Of a stretch of DNA of 64,000 nt, positions 36,440 to 44,660 are shown one piece after another. The stretch is from an uncultured Acetatifactor sp. (GTDB lineage: Bacteria > Bacillota > Clostridia > Lachnospirales > Lachnospiraceae). Location of the stretch: positions 17,074-81,073 of the forward strand of contig CAJGCP010000007.1 of assembly GCA_904501885.1 (NCBI GenBank), in the 5' to 3' direction. The notes beneath the pieces were generated by a model. That model did not search any database and had not been told where the DNA came from. It saw only the letters and a list, made by a program, of their open reading frames with translations. A program made the translations under genes and the position numbers. Every line of letters begins with the position of its first letter. Position 1 is the first letter of the stretch.

Positions 36440-37129
36440 ATGCTTGGCGTAATCATTAATTGTGTATTGGTCATCATCGGGTCTTTGGTGGGCCTGTTAT
36501 TTAAAAAAGGAATTCCGGAAAGGGTCAGCCAGACTGCTATGATTGGTTTGGGTGGTTGTACCCTGTATATCGGTATTTCCGGTACATTAGAAGGCAAAAA
36601 TGTGTTGATACTTATCATATCCGTCGTGATAGGAGGTATCCTGGGGGCAATTATAGACATTGATGGAGCCATCAATCGTTTATCTCTCAAGGTAGAAGAG
36701 AAGTTCAACAAAGGAGAGAAAAAGGTACCTTTGGCAGAAGGGTTTTTGTCTGCCACTCTTTTGTTTTGCGTGGGGGCTATGGCAGTGACCGGCTCTATTG
36801 AGTCCGGTATCATGGGAGATCATTCCATTCTCGTCTCGAAGTCCATGTTGGACATGGTGGCGGCCATGATGATGGCAGCCAGTCTGGGGGTAGGAGTGAC
36901 GCTTTCTGCGCTATCCATCTTTGTATATCAGGGTGGTATCGTACTTTTGGCAAGCTTGATAGGACCGTTTTTGAGCGAGGGCGCCATCAACGAGATGACC
37001 TGCGCAGGTTCTTTGCTTATCATTATGATAGGTATGAATCTGATGGGAATTACGAAAATTAAGGTGGCAGATTTTCTACCTGCCATCGTGTTGGCCCCTG
37101 TGATTTATGGTATCGCATCTATGTTTTAA
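36440..37129 (+). CDS. DUF554-family membrane protein
   Basis: A 229-residue protein with about seven membrane segments. The start MLGVIINCVLVIIGSLVGLLF, the GGILGAIIDID turn and the AVTGSIESG loop are typical of the DUF554 (YdfK/YqgA-like) family, whose function is not established. The start at 36,440 begins at the conserved residues. The GH42-like gene follows after 12 nt, so the two are probably co-transcribed. Confidence 0.88.
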   Translation: MLGVIINCVLVIIGSLVGLLFKKGIPERVSQTAMIGLGGCTLYIGISGTLEGKNVLILIISVVIGGILGAIIDIDGAINRLSLKVEEKFNKGEKKVPLAEGFLSATLLFCVGAMAVTGSIESGIMGDHSILVSKSMLDMVAAMMMAASLGVGVTLSALSIFVYQGGIVLLASLIGPFLSEGAINEMTCAGSLLIIMIGMNLMGITKIKVADFLPAIVLAPVIYGIASMF

Positions 37130-37141
37130 GGAGGTTTTCCA

Positions 37142-39004
37142 ATGTTAAAAGCACTGAGAGTTGGTTGTTCCAGATATTATGATGACAAAATTTTCGAGGA
37201 GCATTTGGCCTTTGTAAAGCGCAATTTGCATGTGCTTGACGAGATCACCGTGTTTGCGGATTTCAGTCACTACGGCTACTGGAGTCCTGAATACACTGCA
37301 GAAAATGTTGCGCTTTTGCGTAAGAGATTTCGTCAGTACAAAGAGATTGGTGTAAAAAGAATGGGCGTAAATATTCTGTGCACTATTGGCCATTTGGAAG
37401 AAGGATACGATGTGTTTCCCCATGCAGATTTGCAGTACCAGGTGAATCAGTACGGCGTGGAATCAAAATCCTGCCTTTGTCCTTCTAACGAGGAATATCT
37501 AAAATATATTGCGGATAGGTATGCCGCTTATGCCACCTTGGATATTGATTACATATGGATGGACGATGATATCCGTACCAAAAATCATGGCGTGGCAAGA
37601 GATTTTTGCTACTGCCCTAAGTGTATGGCAAAATTTAATCGGGAAAATGGCAGCGACTATACTGCAGCCCAATTGTGGGAGAGATTGGAGAGTGGCGATC
37701 AGCAGGTCGTGCAAGCATGGGATGCATTCAAGGACCGCGTGATGTTTACGCTCCTGGGGACGATTCGAAGAGCCATCAAAGCTGTGAATACGAATATGGA
37801 AATCGGTTATATGTCCAATCTGGATAATGCCAGAGCCCACTGGATTGAGGAAAGCCAGTCTACTATGTGCCGTCCCGGCGGCGGATTCTATACTGATGCC
37901 AGACCTATTGAAGTATTTGAAAAAATGATTGATACCCAGATGCAGGTACAGAGATATCCTGTGGGAATGGATAACATTCAGTATGAATATGAAGCATTTA
38001 ATTATCAGACATTGGAGCGTTCCGTGCGCTTGTCTGAGTTAGAGACAAGTCTTTGCCTGATGAACGGTTGTACCGGTGTGTTGTACAATTGTGATACCTT
38101 CAATGACAGGCAGGAAACCATGACCATGTTGGAACACTCCATGGATAAGTGGAAGGTACTTGCGGATGTGACAAAGAATTGTAGGAATGCCGGCGTGTAT
38201 GTGATGGATAGAGCGGTGGCTCTGTCTTTGATGGAAATCAGCATTCCTATTACAGCATGGCTAGAAAATGCGGTTGCTTGTGTGGTGTTAGGAGATTCTC
38301 TGCGAACGCTTAGCGATGCGAAAATTGAAGAAATATTACAAAAACATCTGTTGACTGACGGTGCCGGCGTGCAGGTGCTGACAGAAAGAGGGTTTGGAGA
38401 TCGTCTTGGTGCGAAAATCAAGCAGATTTACCACACCAGTATGGCAGAAGATTTGGGAACCCATCCGTTCAATGGCGGTTATCAGCACTATTTCCGTGAT
38501 GTTGTGATGAACTTCGGATTTGAGGCAGATGCCTATGAGTTTGAATTGGGACCTCAGGCAGAAGCGGTTTCTAACCTGATTAATATCAAACATGAATTTG
38601 TAGGCACATCTATGTATGCCTATGAGCATAAGGATGGAAACAGAGTTGTGGCAGATGGTTATTTGATGCCGAAGAAGATAAAGACCGGTGCCAAGAGAGA
38701 GCAGCTGGGCAATGCATTGGATTGGCTGAGTGGCGGCAAGATGCCGGTGCGTATCTTAGACGAAAAGAAAGTGATTCCGGTTGTGAACAGTTCTGATGAC
38801 GGCTGTATGAATATTATGTTGACCAATGTCCATTTTGATGCCACAGGAGAGCTTTCCTGCCTGGTAAGAAGCACAAAGGCATTTACAGCCATTGGACCGA
38901 AGGGCGAAAAACTTCCTGTGAAACAACAAATCATGGATGGAGAGAGTACCATTACCATTGATAATATGAATGGCTGGGACTATATTCTCCTGACCAACAA
39001 TTAA
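37142..39004 (+). CDS. GH42-like TIM-barrel protein of unknown specificity
   Basis: A 620-residue protein that I cannot place in a named family. The N-terminal half looks like a TIM barrel. A cysteine cluster, DFCYCPKCMAKFNREN, matches the zinc-site style of GH42 beta-galactosidases. Where GH42 enzymes carry Asn-Glu for the acid/base, this protein has IWMDDDIRTKNHG, so the catalytic residues differ. A middle domain resembles a trimerisation/Rossmann-like region (LLTDGAGVQVLTERG), and the end is beta-rich. AAGGAGGTTTTCC sets the start. Linkage to DUF554 and a divergent GH94 gene supports a glycan-related role, by inference. Confidence 0.6.
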   Translation: MLKALRVGCSRYYDDKIFEEHLAFVKRNLHVLDEITVFADFSHYGYWSPEYTAENVALLRKRFRQYKEIGVKRMGVNILCTIGHLEEGYDVFPHADLQYQVNQYGVESKSCLCPSNEEYLKYIADRYAAYATLDIDYIWMDDDIRTKNHGVARDFCYCPKCMAKFNRENGSDYTAAQLWERLESGDQQVVQAWDAFKDRVMFTLLGTIRRAIKAVNTNMEIGYMSNLDNARAHWIEESQSTMCRPGGGFYTDARPIEVFEKMIDTQMQVQRYPVGMDNIQYEYEAFNYQTLERSVRLSELETSLCLMNGCTGVLYNCDTFNDRQETMTMLEHSMDKWKVLADVTKNCRNAGVYVMDRAVALSLMEISIPITAWLENAVACVVLGDSLRTLSDAKIEEILQKHLLTDGAGVQVLTERGFGDRLGAKIKQIYHTSMAEDLGTHPFNGGYQHYFRDVVMNFGFEADAYEFELGPQAEAVSNLINIKHEFVGTSMYAYEHKDGNRVVADGYLMPKKIKTGAKREQLGNALDWLSGGKMPVRILDEKKVIPVVNSSDDGCMNIMLTNVHFDATGELSCLVRSTKAFTAIGPKGEKLPVKQQIMDGESTITIDNMNGWDYILLTNN

Positions 39005-39013
39005 AATCATTAC

Positions 39014-39388
39014 TTAGGCTCCGGCAGTGTTTTGTCGGAGCCTTATTTGGTCGCTGATGAGTGCAATAAATTCGGAATTGGTTGGCCTGACAGGTAGATA
39101 GTAATCTGTCACTTGCAAAGTACCCCTTTCCCATGCTATCCCTATGGCATGGCGGATGGCACGCTCTACTCTGGAAGCAGTGGTCTGATGGTGCTTGGCG
39201 ATGGTTGGATAGAGGATTTTTGTGATGCCATCCAGGTATCCGAAGTCTCTGGTGGATAGCCAGATAGCTTCCCGCACATAGTAATACCCCTTGACGTGTG
39301 CCGGAACACCAATCTGATGCAAGATGCCGGTGATGACCATCTCCAAACCTGCATCGTCGGACATTGTTACATTTTTTGCTTTTTTCAT
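39014..39388 (-). CDS. Stand-alone Spo0A C-terminal DNA-binding domain protein
   Basis: A 124-residue protein that corresponds to the effector domain of the sporulation regulator Spo0A: HQIGVPAHVKGYYYVREAI, ITKILYPTIAKHH, the recognition helix TTASRVERAIRHAIGIAWERG, and RPTNSEFIALISDQIRL. The phospho-receiver domain is absent and no receiver is encoded upstream in frame; the start has AGGGAG upstream. It may bind 0A-type boxes without phosphorylation control, or modulate Spo0A. It is divergent from a LytTR regulator, and a hairpin covers its 3' end. Confidence 0.88.
   Translation of the reverse strand: MKKAKNVTMSDDAGLEMVITGILHQIGVPAHVKGYYYVREAIWLSTRDFGYLDGITKILYPTIAKHHQTTASRVERAIRHAIGIAWERGTLQVTDYYLPVRPTNSEFIALISDQIRLRQNTAGA
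39017..39046. terminator. Hairpin at the convergent ends of the GH42-like and Spo0A-domain genes
   Basis: GGCTCCG (39,017-39,023) pairs with CGGAGCC (39,036-39,042). It overlaps the last codons of the minus-strand gene; flanking T runs are modest. Confidence 0.6.
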
Positions 39389-39523
39389 ATTGAATTCTCC
39401 CTTTTTTGACGATATGCATCTAATTTAGCACTGGGTTTGGGGAAGAACAATATTCACATTCATAAGGAAGTTGTCCGATTTCATAATTTTCCCCGAAGAG
39501 ACCTTTTTTCGGTTTCAAAATAA

Positions 39524-39552
39524 TTGAAAAACCATAGTGAAAAAGATAGACT
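39524..39552 (+). promoter_or_regulatory. SigA promoter of the LytTR regulator gene
   Basis: TTGAAA (39,524-39,529), 17 bp, TAGACT (39,547-39,552). Transcription would begin near 39,559. Confidence 0.65.
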
Positions 39553-39594
39553 AAAGTGGTTGTGGAAATGCGATTGGGGGATTCAAACGACCGG

Positions 39595-40332
39595 ATGAGG
39601 ATAGCGATTTGTGACGAAAGCAGAGAGGATCGGCTTGCCCTGAAAACTTTTGTTACCCGTTACTTTAGAGGGGCTGCAGTTCCATGTGAGAGTATTCTTT
39701 ATGATAATATACAGATGCTTGCGTGCGACATTTTGGGAGGGGCAACCTTTGATTTGCTAATCATGGATATTTATTATTCCGGATTACCTATTGGGATGGG
39801 GATGGCCAAGGAACTCAGGAAACAAGGATGCCGCAGTGCAATTCTGTTTAGTTGCGTATCGGGGGATTTCCTGTTGGAAAGTTATGACGTTGCAGCAGTA
39901 GGATATCTGATGAAACCGATTCGATATGAGAAATTAACCGATGTACTGGGACGGTTGGCGGAGCATGTTTTGCGCACCTGTTATTTGGTACAACAGAAAT
40001 CCAGACTAATCTACATTCCAATCAATGAAATCATGTACTTTGAAAGTGCCAATACCAAATGTCACATTCATCGTGCAAACGGTGATATGCTTACCATATA
40101 CAGGCAACTGAGAGAAGTGGAACGGGAATTAGACGATGAACGATTTCTGCGGTGCCATCAAAGTTTTCTGGTCAATATGCACTATGTTGCGGAGGCAAGG
40201 GATGTTTTTGTTCTAAGAGACGGCACAGAAGTTTTAATTCGTCAAAAGTCAAGAAAACAGTTTCACGAAGTGCTGAAGAATTATTTGGGAAATGAAAATA
40301 TTACGACAAAGGGCATGAATTATCAGTATTAG
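39595..40332 (+). CDS. LytTR-type response regulator
   Basis: A 245-residue two-domain regulator. The receiver domain has the acidic pair in CDESREDR, the phospho-acceptor Asp in LIMDIYY and the conserved Lys in YLMKPIRYE. The C-terminal LytTR DNA-binding domain reads SRLIYIPINEIMYFES, then FLRCHQSFLVNMHYV, as in AgrA/LytR-type regulators. No histidine kinase is nearby, so it is an orphan. In-frame ATG 39,568 is an alternative start; 39,595 begins at the conserved strand, with GGGGG upstream at rather long spacing. Confidence 0.85.
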   Translation: MRIAICDESREDRLALKTFVTRYFRGAAVPCESILYDNIQMLACDILGGATFDLLIMDIYYSGLPIGMGMAKELRKQGCRSAILFSCVSGDFLLESYDVAAVGYLMKPIRYEKLTDVLGRLAEHVLRTCYLVQQKSRLIYIPINEIMYFESANTKCHIHRANGDMLTIYRQLREVERELDDERFLRCHQSFLVNMHYVAEARDVFVLRDGTEVLIRQKSRKQFHEVLKNYLGNENITTKGMNYQY

Positions 40333-40431
40333 CGCTTTAAAAAGCTATGAAAAGTGTGTAAAAATATATCCAAATGATGCAGAAGGTGGTATAATCATCC
40401 TATGTATTTGGGAATCAGATAGGAGAGGCAG

Positions 40432-40944
40432 ATGTTTCATACATGGTATCCGGGTGAGGAAGTGACAAGTACATATCAGATTGATTTTACAACACTGCGT
40501 CAGCAGGGGTATTGTGGCATTATCTTTGACATTGATAACACATTAGTTCCTCATGGCGCACCGGCGGATGAATCGGCCATTGCTTTGTTTGAACAGTTGC
40601 GAAGCCTGGGGTTTGAAACTGTGCTCCTTTCCAATAATAAGGAGCCCAGGGTAAAAGGGTTTGCTGAACAGGTGAAGAGTAGGTATCTGTATAAAGCAGG
40701 AAAGCCAGGTGCAAAAGGCTATACAAGGGCCATGGAGTTGATGGGCACCGACAAGGATACGACTCTATTTATAGGAGACCAACTATTTACGGATATATGG
40801 GGAGCAAATCGTTTGGGGATACGGACGATTTTAACCAAACCCATTGATCCCAAGGAAGAGATACAGATTGTGTTGAAACGCCTGTTGGAAAAACCCATAT
40901 TGTATCTATATCATAGGAAGGTAAAACATGAACAGTCAAAATAG
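40432..40944 (+). CDS. yqeG: YqeG-family HAD phosphatase
   Basis: A 170-residue HAD IIIA-type phosphatase. Motif I is IIFDIDNTLVPHG with the nucleophilic Asp, motif II LLSNN, Lys in AGKPGAKGY, motif III FIGDQLFTDIWGANR. YqeG-like proteins dephosphorylate small lipids or metabolites; some are phosphatidylglycerophosphate phosphatases. AGGAGAGG and an extended -10 (TGGTATAAT, ending 40,395) lie upstream. The stop overlaps the aroE start by 17 nt. Confidence 0.88.
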   Translation: MFHTWYPGEEVTSTYQIDFTTLRQQGYCGIIFDIDNTLVPHGAPADESAIALFEQLRSLGFETVLLSNNKEPRVKGFAEQVKSRYLYKAGKPGAKGYTRAMELMGTDKDTTLFIGDQLFTDIWGANRLGIRTILTKPIDPKEEIQIVLKRLLEKPILYLYHRKVKHEQSK

Positions 40945-41815
40945 AACAGATTCGATACGCCAATGCGGATTGATAGGCAATCCCGTAGGTCATACATTAT
41001 CTCCGGTGATACATAATCGTTTAGCGCAAGCCTTTGGACATAATCTGGAATACCAACCCATGCAGGTGGAACCGGAAGATTTAGAGAAAACAGTGCGGGA
41101 ATATGTGGCCGGTTGTATGGCCGGATGTAATGTTACTGTTCCTTATAAGAGTGCAGTCATCGCACACTTGGATTGCCTGGACAGCCTGGCGAAGGAGATC
41201 GGTGCTGTCAATACCATCGTTCCTACCGCAGAGGGATTAAAAGGATACAATACGGACATGCCGGGACTACTTCGCGCCATGGAAGAAGATGGCGTGAAGA
41301 TCAGGGGAGAGCAGGTCCTAATTTTAGGTGCAGGCGGTGTTGCTAGGGCAGTCGCCCTTTTGATGCTGAAAGAAGGGGCGAAGGAGGTCTATCTTCTCAA
41401 CCGTACTTTAGAAAAGGCAGAAACAATTGTACAGGAAATGCAGGCGGTGATGGGGTGCACTAATATCCACGCCCTGCAGTTAGAAGAGTACAATCAATTG
41501 CCCCTGGGCCATAACTACTTGGCCATTCAGGCCACTTCCGTGGGATTGTACCCCTGCGTAGAGCGGGCGGTGATTGAAGATGTGGAATTTTATAAAAGAA
41601 TCCATACCGGCTATGATTTGATTTATCGGCCGGCGGAAACTAAGTTTATGAAGTTTGTGAAGGCACAGGGTGGAAAAGCTTATAACGGCCTCAAGATGCT
41701 ACTATATCAGGCGGTGATTGCCTATGAATTGTGGCACCGCGTGGAAATACCGAAAGAACTGGCGCAACAGACCTATCAGGTGCTGAAGGACGCTGTGGAG
41801 CAGAGAAAAGAATGA
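40928..41815 (+). CDS. aroE: Shikimate dehydrogenase
   Basis: A 295-residue NADPH-dependent enzyme reducing 3-dehydroshikimate to shikimate. The substrate site is GLIGNPVGHTLSPVIHN and CNVTVPYK with the catalytic Lys; the NADP motif is LILGAGGVARAVALL followed by LLNRTLEKA; the closing segment GLKMLLYQAVIAYELW is typical. It is coupled by overlap to yqeG before it and by ATGA to aroK after it, giving a shikimate sub-operon. Confidence 0.95.
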   Translation: MNSQNRTDSIRQCGLIGNPVGHTLSPVIHNRLAQAFGHNLEYQPMQVEPEDLEKTVREYVAGCMAGCNVTVPYKSAVIAHLDCLDSLAKEIGAVNTIVPTAEGLKGYNTDMPGLLRAMEEDGVKIRGEQVLILGAGGVARAVALLMLKEGAKEVYLLNRTLEKAETIVQEMQAVMGCTNIHALQLEEYNQLPLGHNYLAIQATSVGLYPCVERAVIEDVEFYKRIHTGYDLIYRPAETKFMKFVKAQGGKAYNGLKMLLYQAVIAYELWHRVEIPKELAQQTYQVLKDAVEQRKE

Positions 41816-42333
41816 GAAATATTGTGTTGATTGGTTTTATGGGGTGCGGAAAATCTACTATTGGGCAAATACTGTCCGGTAAATGCGAATTGCCTCTGTG
41901 GGATACGGACCAAATGATTGAACAGAGGGCGGAATGTACCATTTTGGAATTGTTTGCCACACAGGGCGAGGAAGCATTTCGCACCATGGAAACAGCCCTT
42001 TTACAGGGGCTATGCAACGAGCAGGCGACAGGAATTTTTTCCACCGGCGGTGGCATGCCTTTGAGAAAAGAAAATGCAAAACTGCTGAAGCAATTAGGTC
42101 ATGTGGTGTGGCTTCGCATGACAGAAGATACTGCGTATCGGAGGCTGAAACAGGATAAGACCAGGCCCATTCTGCAATGTGAAGATCCCCGCGGCAAAAT
42201 TCGCCAATTGCTGCAGGACAGAGCGTGCCACTATGTAGAAGCGGCAGACATCATTGTGGATGTGGATGCAAAGCAGGAAGAAGAGATTGCAGACGAAATC
42301 CTGCGTATGATACAGGAGGAACATAAGCTATGA
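41812..42333 (+). CDS. aroK: Shikimate kinase
   Basis: A 173-residue P-loop kinase that phosphorylates shikimate. Walker A is LIGFMGCGKSTIG, the shikimate-binding site WDTDQMIE, and the GGG motif is STGGGMPLR. The start is the ATG that overlaps the aroE stop; the longer in-frame extension runs inside aroE. The end overlaps aroQ by ATGA. Confidence 0.95.
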   Translation: MRNIVLIGFMGCGKSTIGQILSGKCELPLWDTDQMIEQRAECTILELFATQGEEAFRTMETALLQGLCNEQATGIFSTGGGMPLRKENAKLLKQLGHVVWLRMTEDTAYRRLKQDKTRPILQCEDPRGKIRQLLQDRACHYVEAADIIVDVDAKQEEEIADEILRMIQEEHKL

Positions 42334-42764
42334 AATTATTGGTCATCAATGGCCCTAATTTGAATTTTTTAGGGATTCGGGAAAAAAGTATCTACGGAAA
42401 AGAAGATTATAATTATCTCCTGCAGATGATTGCGGATAAAGCAAAGGAAAACGGACACGAAATAGATGTGTTCCAAAGCAATCATGAGGGGGCAATCATT
42501 GATAGAATCCAGGAGGCTTATTTTGACGGGACGGAAGGGATTGTGATTAATCCCGGTGCGTATACCCATTACAGCTATGCTATACGGGACGCCCTTGCAA
42601 GTGTGCAGATGCCCAAGGTGGAGGTGCATATCTCGGATATCACCTCCAGAGAAGAGTTCCGTAAGATTTCTGTGACGGCACCGGTTTGCAATATGCAAAT
42701 CTATGGTCAGGGACTGGCGGGATACCTACAGGCGATAGATGCCATTATTTGTAATAAATTTTGA
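42330..42764 (+). CDS. aroQ: Type II 3-dehydroquinate dehydratase
   Basis: A 144-residue enzyme that dehydrates 3-dehydroquinate. The characteristic start LLVINGPNLNFLGIREKSIYG carries the active-site loop; QSNHEGAIIDRIQEA and the His-containing VINPGAYTHYSYAIRDAL follow; VEVHISDITSREEFR ends the active site. It completes three consecutive shikimate steps (AroQ, AroE, AroK) encoded together. Confidence 0.96.
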   Translation: MKLLVINGPNLNFLGIREKSIYGKEDYNYLLQMIADKAKENGHEIDVFQSNHEGAIIDRIQEAYFDGTEGIVINPGAYTHYSYAIRDALASVQMPKVEVHISDITSREEFRKISVTAPVCNMQIYGQGLAGYLQAIDAIICNKF

Positions 42765-42782
42765 GAATTTTGTGAAAAATAG

Positions 42783-42811
42783 TTGAAATTCACACTGTTT
42801 TATATTACACT
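42783..42811 (+). promoter_or_regulatory. SigA promoter of efp
   Basis: TTGAAA (42,783-42,788), 17 bp, TACACT (42,806-42,811). Confidence 0.65.
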
Positions 42812-42854
42812 GAATTAGAATTATAATCGTACCAAAATTTAGGAGGAATAATAT

Positions 42855-43412
42855 ATGATTTCTGCAGGCGATTTCAGAAATGGTATTACCATTGAGTTTG
42901 ATGGCAACGTATACCAGATTATCGAATTCCAGCATGTAAAACCCGGAAAGGGCGCAGCTTTTGTTAGAACAAAGCTTAAAAATGTGAAGAGTGGCGGTGT
43001 TGTTGAGAAAACCTTCCGTCCCACAGAGAAGTGCCCTCAGGCGCGTATTGATAGAAAAGATATGCAGTATCTGTACTCAGATGGAGACTTGTTCTACTTC
43101 ATGGATACAGAGAGTTACGACCAGATTGCATTGAATGCTGACGCAGTAGGCGATGCACTGAAGTTTGTAAAAGAGAACGAAATGTGTAAAGTTTGCTCTC
43201 ACAACGGAAGCGTATTCTCCGTAGAGCCTCCTCTCTTTGTAGAGTTGGATGTTACCGATACAGAGCCCGGTTTCAAGGGTGATACCGCTACCGGAGCGAA
43301 CAAGCCTGCAATTGTTGAGACAGGTGCACAGGTTGCAGTTCCTCTCTTTGTTGAAATTGGTGACAAGATTAAGATTGATACCAGAACAGGTGAATATCTC
43401 TCCAGAGTATAA
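42855..43412 (+). CDS. efp: Translation elongation factor P
   Basis: A 185-residue EF-P that rescues ribosomes stalled at polyproline. All three beta-domains are present: MISAGDFRNGITIEFDGNVY, HVKPGKGAAFVRTKLKNV with the tip Lys of domain I, and the C-terminal GDKIKIDTRTGEYLSRV. It is a single-gene unit with a promoter and terminator. The giant protein at 49 kb contains many Pro-rich linkers, although mostly P-T-P and not consecutive prolines. Confidence 0.97.
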   Translation: MISAGDFRNGITIEFDGNVYQIIEFQHVKPGKGAAFVRTKLKNVKSGGVVEKTFRPTEKCPQARIDRKDMQYLYSDGDLFYFMDTESYDQIALNADAVGDALKFVKENEMCKVCSHNGSVFSVEPPLFVELDVTDTEPGFKGDTATGANKPAIVETGAQVAVPLFVEIGDKIKIDTRTGEYLSRV

Positions 43413-43437
43413 TCGATAGTTTACTTTATGGACTTGT

Positions 43438-43473
43438 AAGGCAATAGACCGAAAAAGGTGTATTGCCTTTTTT
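43438..43473 (+). terminator. Terminator of efp
   Basis: AAGGCAATA pairs with TATTGCCTT around a 14 nt loop, followed by TTTTT. Confidence 0.85.
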
Positions 43474-43544
43474 GTGTGCAAAAACAGAAAAATAGAGAGG
43501 AAGAGAACCAAGTGTGAGCAGAAGACAGAAAGGAATATGAAAGA

Positions 43545-44444
43545 ATGGAAATTAAGGAATTTGCCACAAAAATGTGTCATGCATTGGAGTTGGAACTGGG
43601 AGAGGAACATGAGGTAATTTTACGACAGGTGATAAAGAACAATGGTGTTATGCTGACGGGTATTATGATTTCGGACAAAACGCGAAATGTGATGCCTACC
43701 ATATATTTAGACCATTTTTGGCGGGAGTACGAGAGAGGGATGCCTCTATCTATGGTGGCAGAGAAGGTGCTCCGTCTATACCATAGAGAAAAACCCTGTG
43801 GAGACGTAGATATGACGTTCTTTACAGATTATGAACAGGTAAAGGACAGAATCTGCTATCGGTTGATAGGTAGGGAACAAAATGGAGAATTGTTAGAAGA
43901 GATACCCTATATTGAGTTCTTCGATTTGGCCATTTGCTTTTACTATGCCTACGAAGGAGAGGCGTTGGGAGAGGGGTCTATTTTGATTCACAAGAGACAT
44001 ATGGAGACCTGGCAGGTAACGGTTTCCGATTTGTTCGGGCAGGCTACGGTCAATACCCCCAGATTGTTGCCTTGGGAATGCCAGAAGATGGACATAATAT
44101 TAGAAGATATGGAAGAAGTGATGGAAGGGAGTGAATGGAATCCACTGCTCCAGGATATTCCTATGAGAGTTCTGAGTAATCATAAAAGAGTGCACGGTGC
44201 AAGCTGTATTTTGTATCCAAGCGTATTGCATCAGTTGGCCATCGAGCAGGGAGGGAATTATTACATTTTGCCCAGTTCGATTCATGAGGTCATTCTTTTG
44301 AAGGATGGAGGAGCAGAGGATGAAGAGCGGCTGAAGTGGATGATTAAGCAGGTGAATCAGGAAATTGTGGATGCGGAGGAAATCTTGTCTGATTCTTTGT
44401 ACTATTATGATTTTGGACAAAAGACATTAAAACGGATATCGTAA
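43545..44444 (+). CDS. DUF5688-family protein
   Basis: A 299-residue cytosolic protein resembling the DUF5688 family of clostridia. The opening MEIKEFATKMCHALELELG, GVMLTGIMISDKTRNVMPTI and the middle YIEFFDLAICFYY/ILIHKRHMETW blocks are what I recognise. It has no signal peptide or membrane segment. These proteins are often found in Lachnospiraceae in several copies with no established function. It precedes tRNA-Arg. Confidence 0.75.
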   Translation: MEIKEFATKMCHALELELGEEHEVILRQVIKNNGVMLTGIMISDKTRNVMPTIYLDHFWREYERGMPLSMVAEKVLRLYHREKPCGDVDMTFFTDYEQVKDRICYRLIGREQNGELLEEIPYIEFFDLAICFYYAYEGEALGEGSILIHKRHMETWQVTVSDLFGQATVNTPRLLPWECQKMDIILEDMEEVMEGSEWNPLLQDIPMRVLSNHKRVHGASCILYPSVLHQLAIEQGGNYYILPSSIHEVILLKDGGAEDEERLKWMIKQVNQEIVDAEEILSDSLYYYDFGQKTLKRIS

Positions 44445-44547
44445 AAAATAAAAACGTCTTCTATCCTTTGGGAAAAATTAGTTCGCTCAAATGGGTGGAC
44501 ACGGTAGGCAATTTGTGGTATCATAGGCGAGTGGTGTAAGTAAATTA

Positions 44548-44619
44548 GCATCCGTAGTCTAATGGATAGAACGAAGGCCTCCGACGCCTTTAATGTAGGT
44601 TCGATTCCTACCGGATGCA
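44548..44619 (+). tRNA. tRNA-Arg (anticodon CCG)
   Basis: A 72-nt cloverleaf. The acceptor arm GCATCCG pairs with CGGATGC; the anticodon stem AAGGC/GCCTT encloses CTCCGAC with anticodon CCG; the T arm is GTAGG-TTCGATT-CCTAC. The discriminator is A and CCA is not encoded. CCG decodes the rare CGG codon. Confidence 0.93.
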
Positions 44620-44660
44620 CTGACAGAAAACCTGTAATTTGTTGAAAAGAAAGGTGATGT

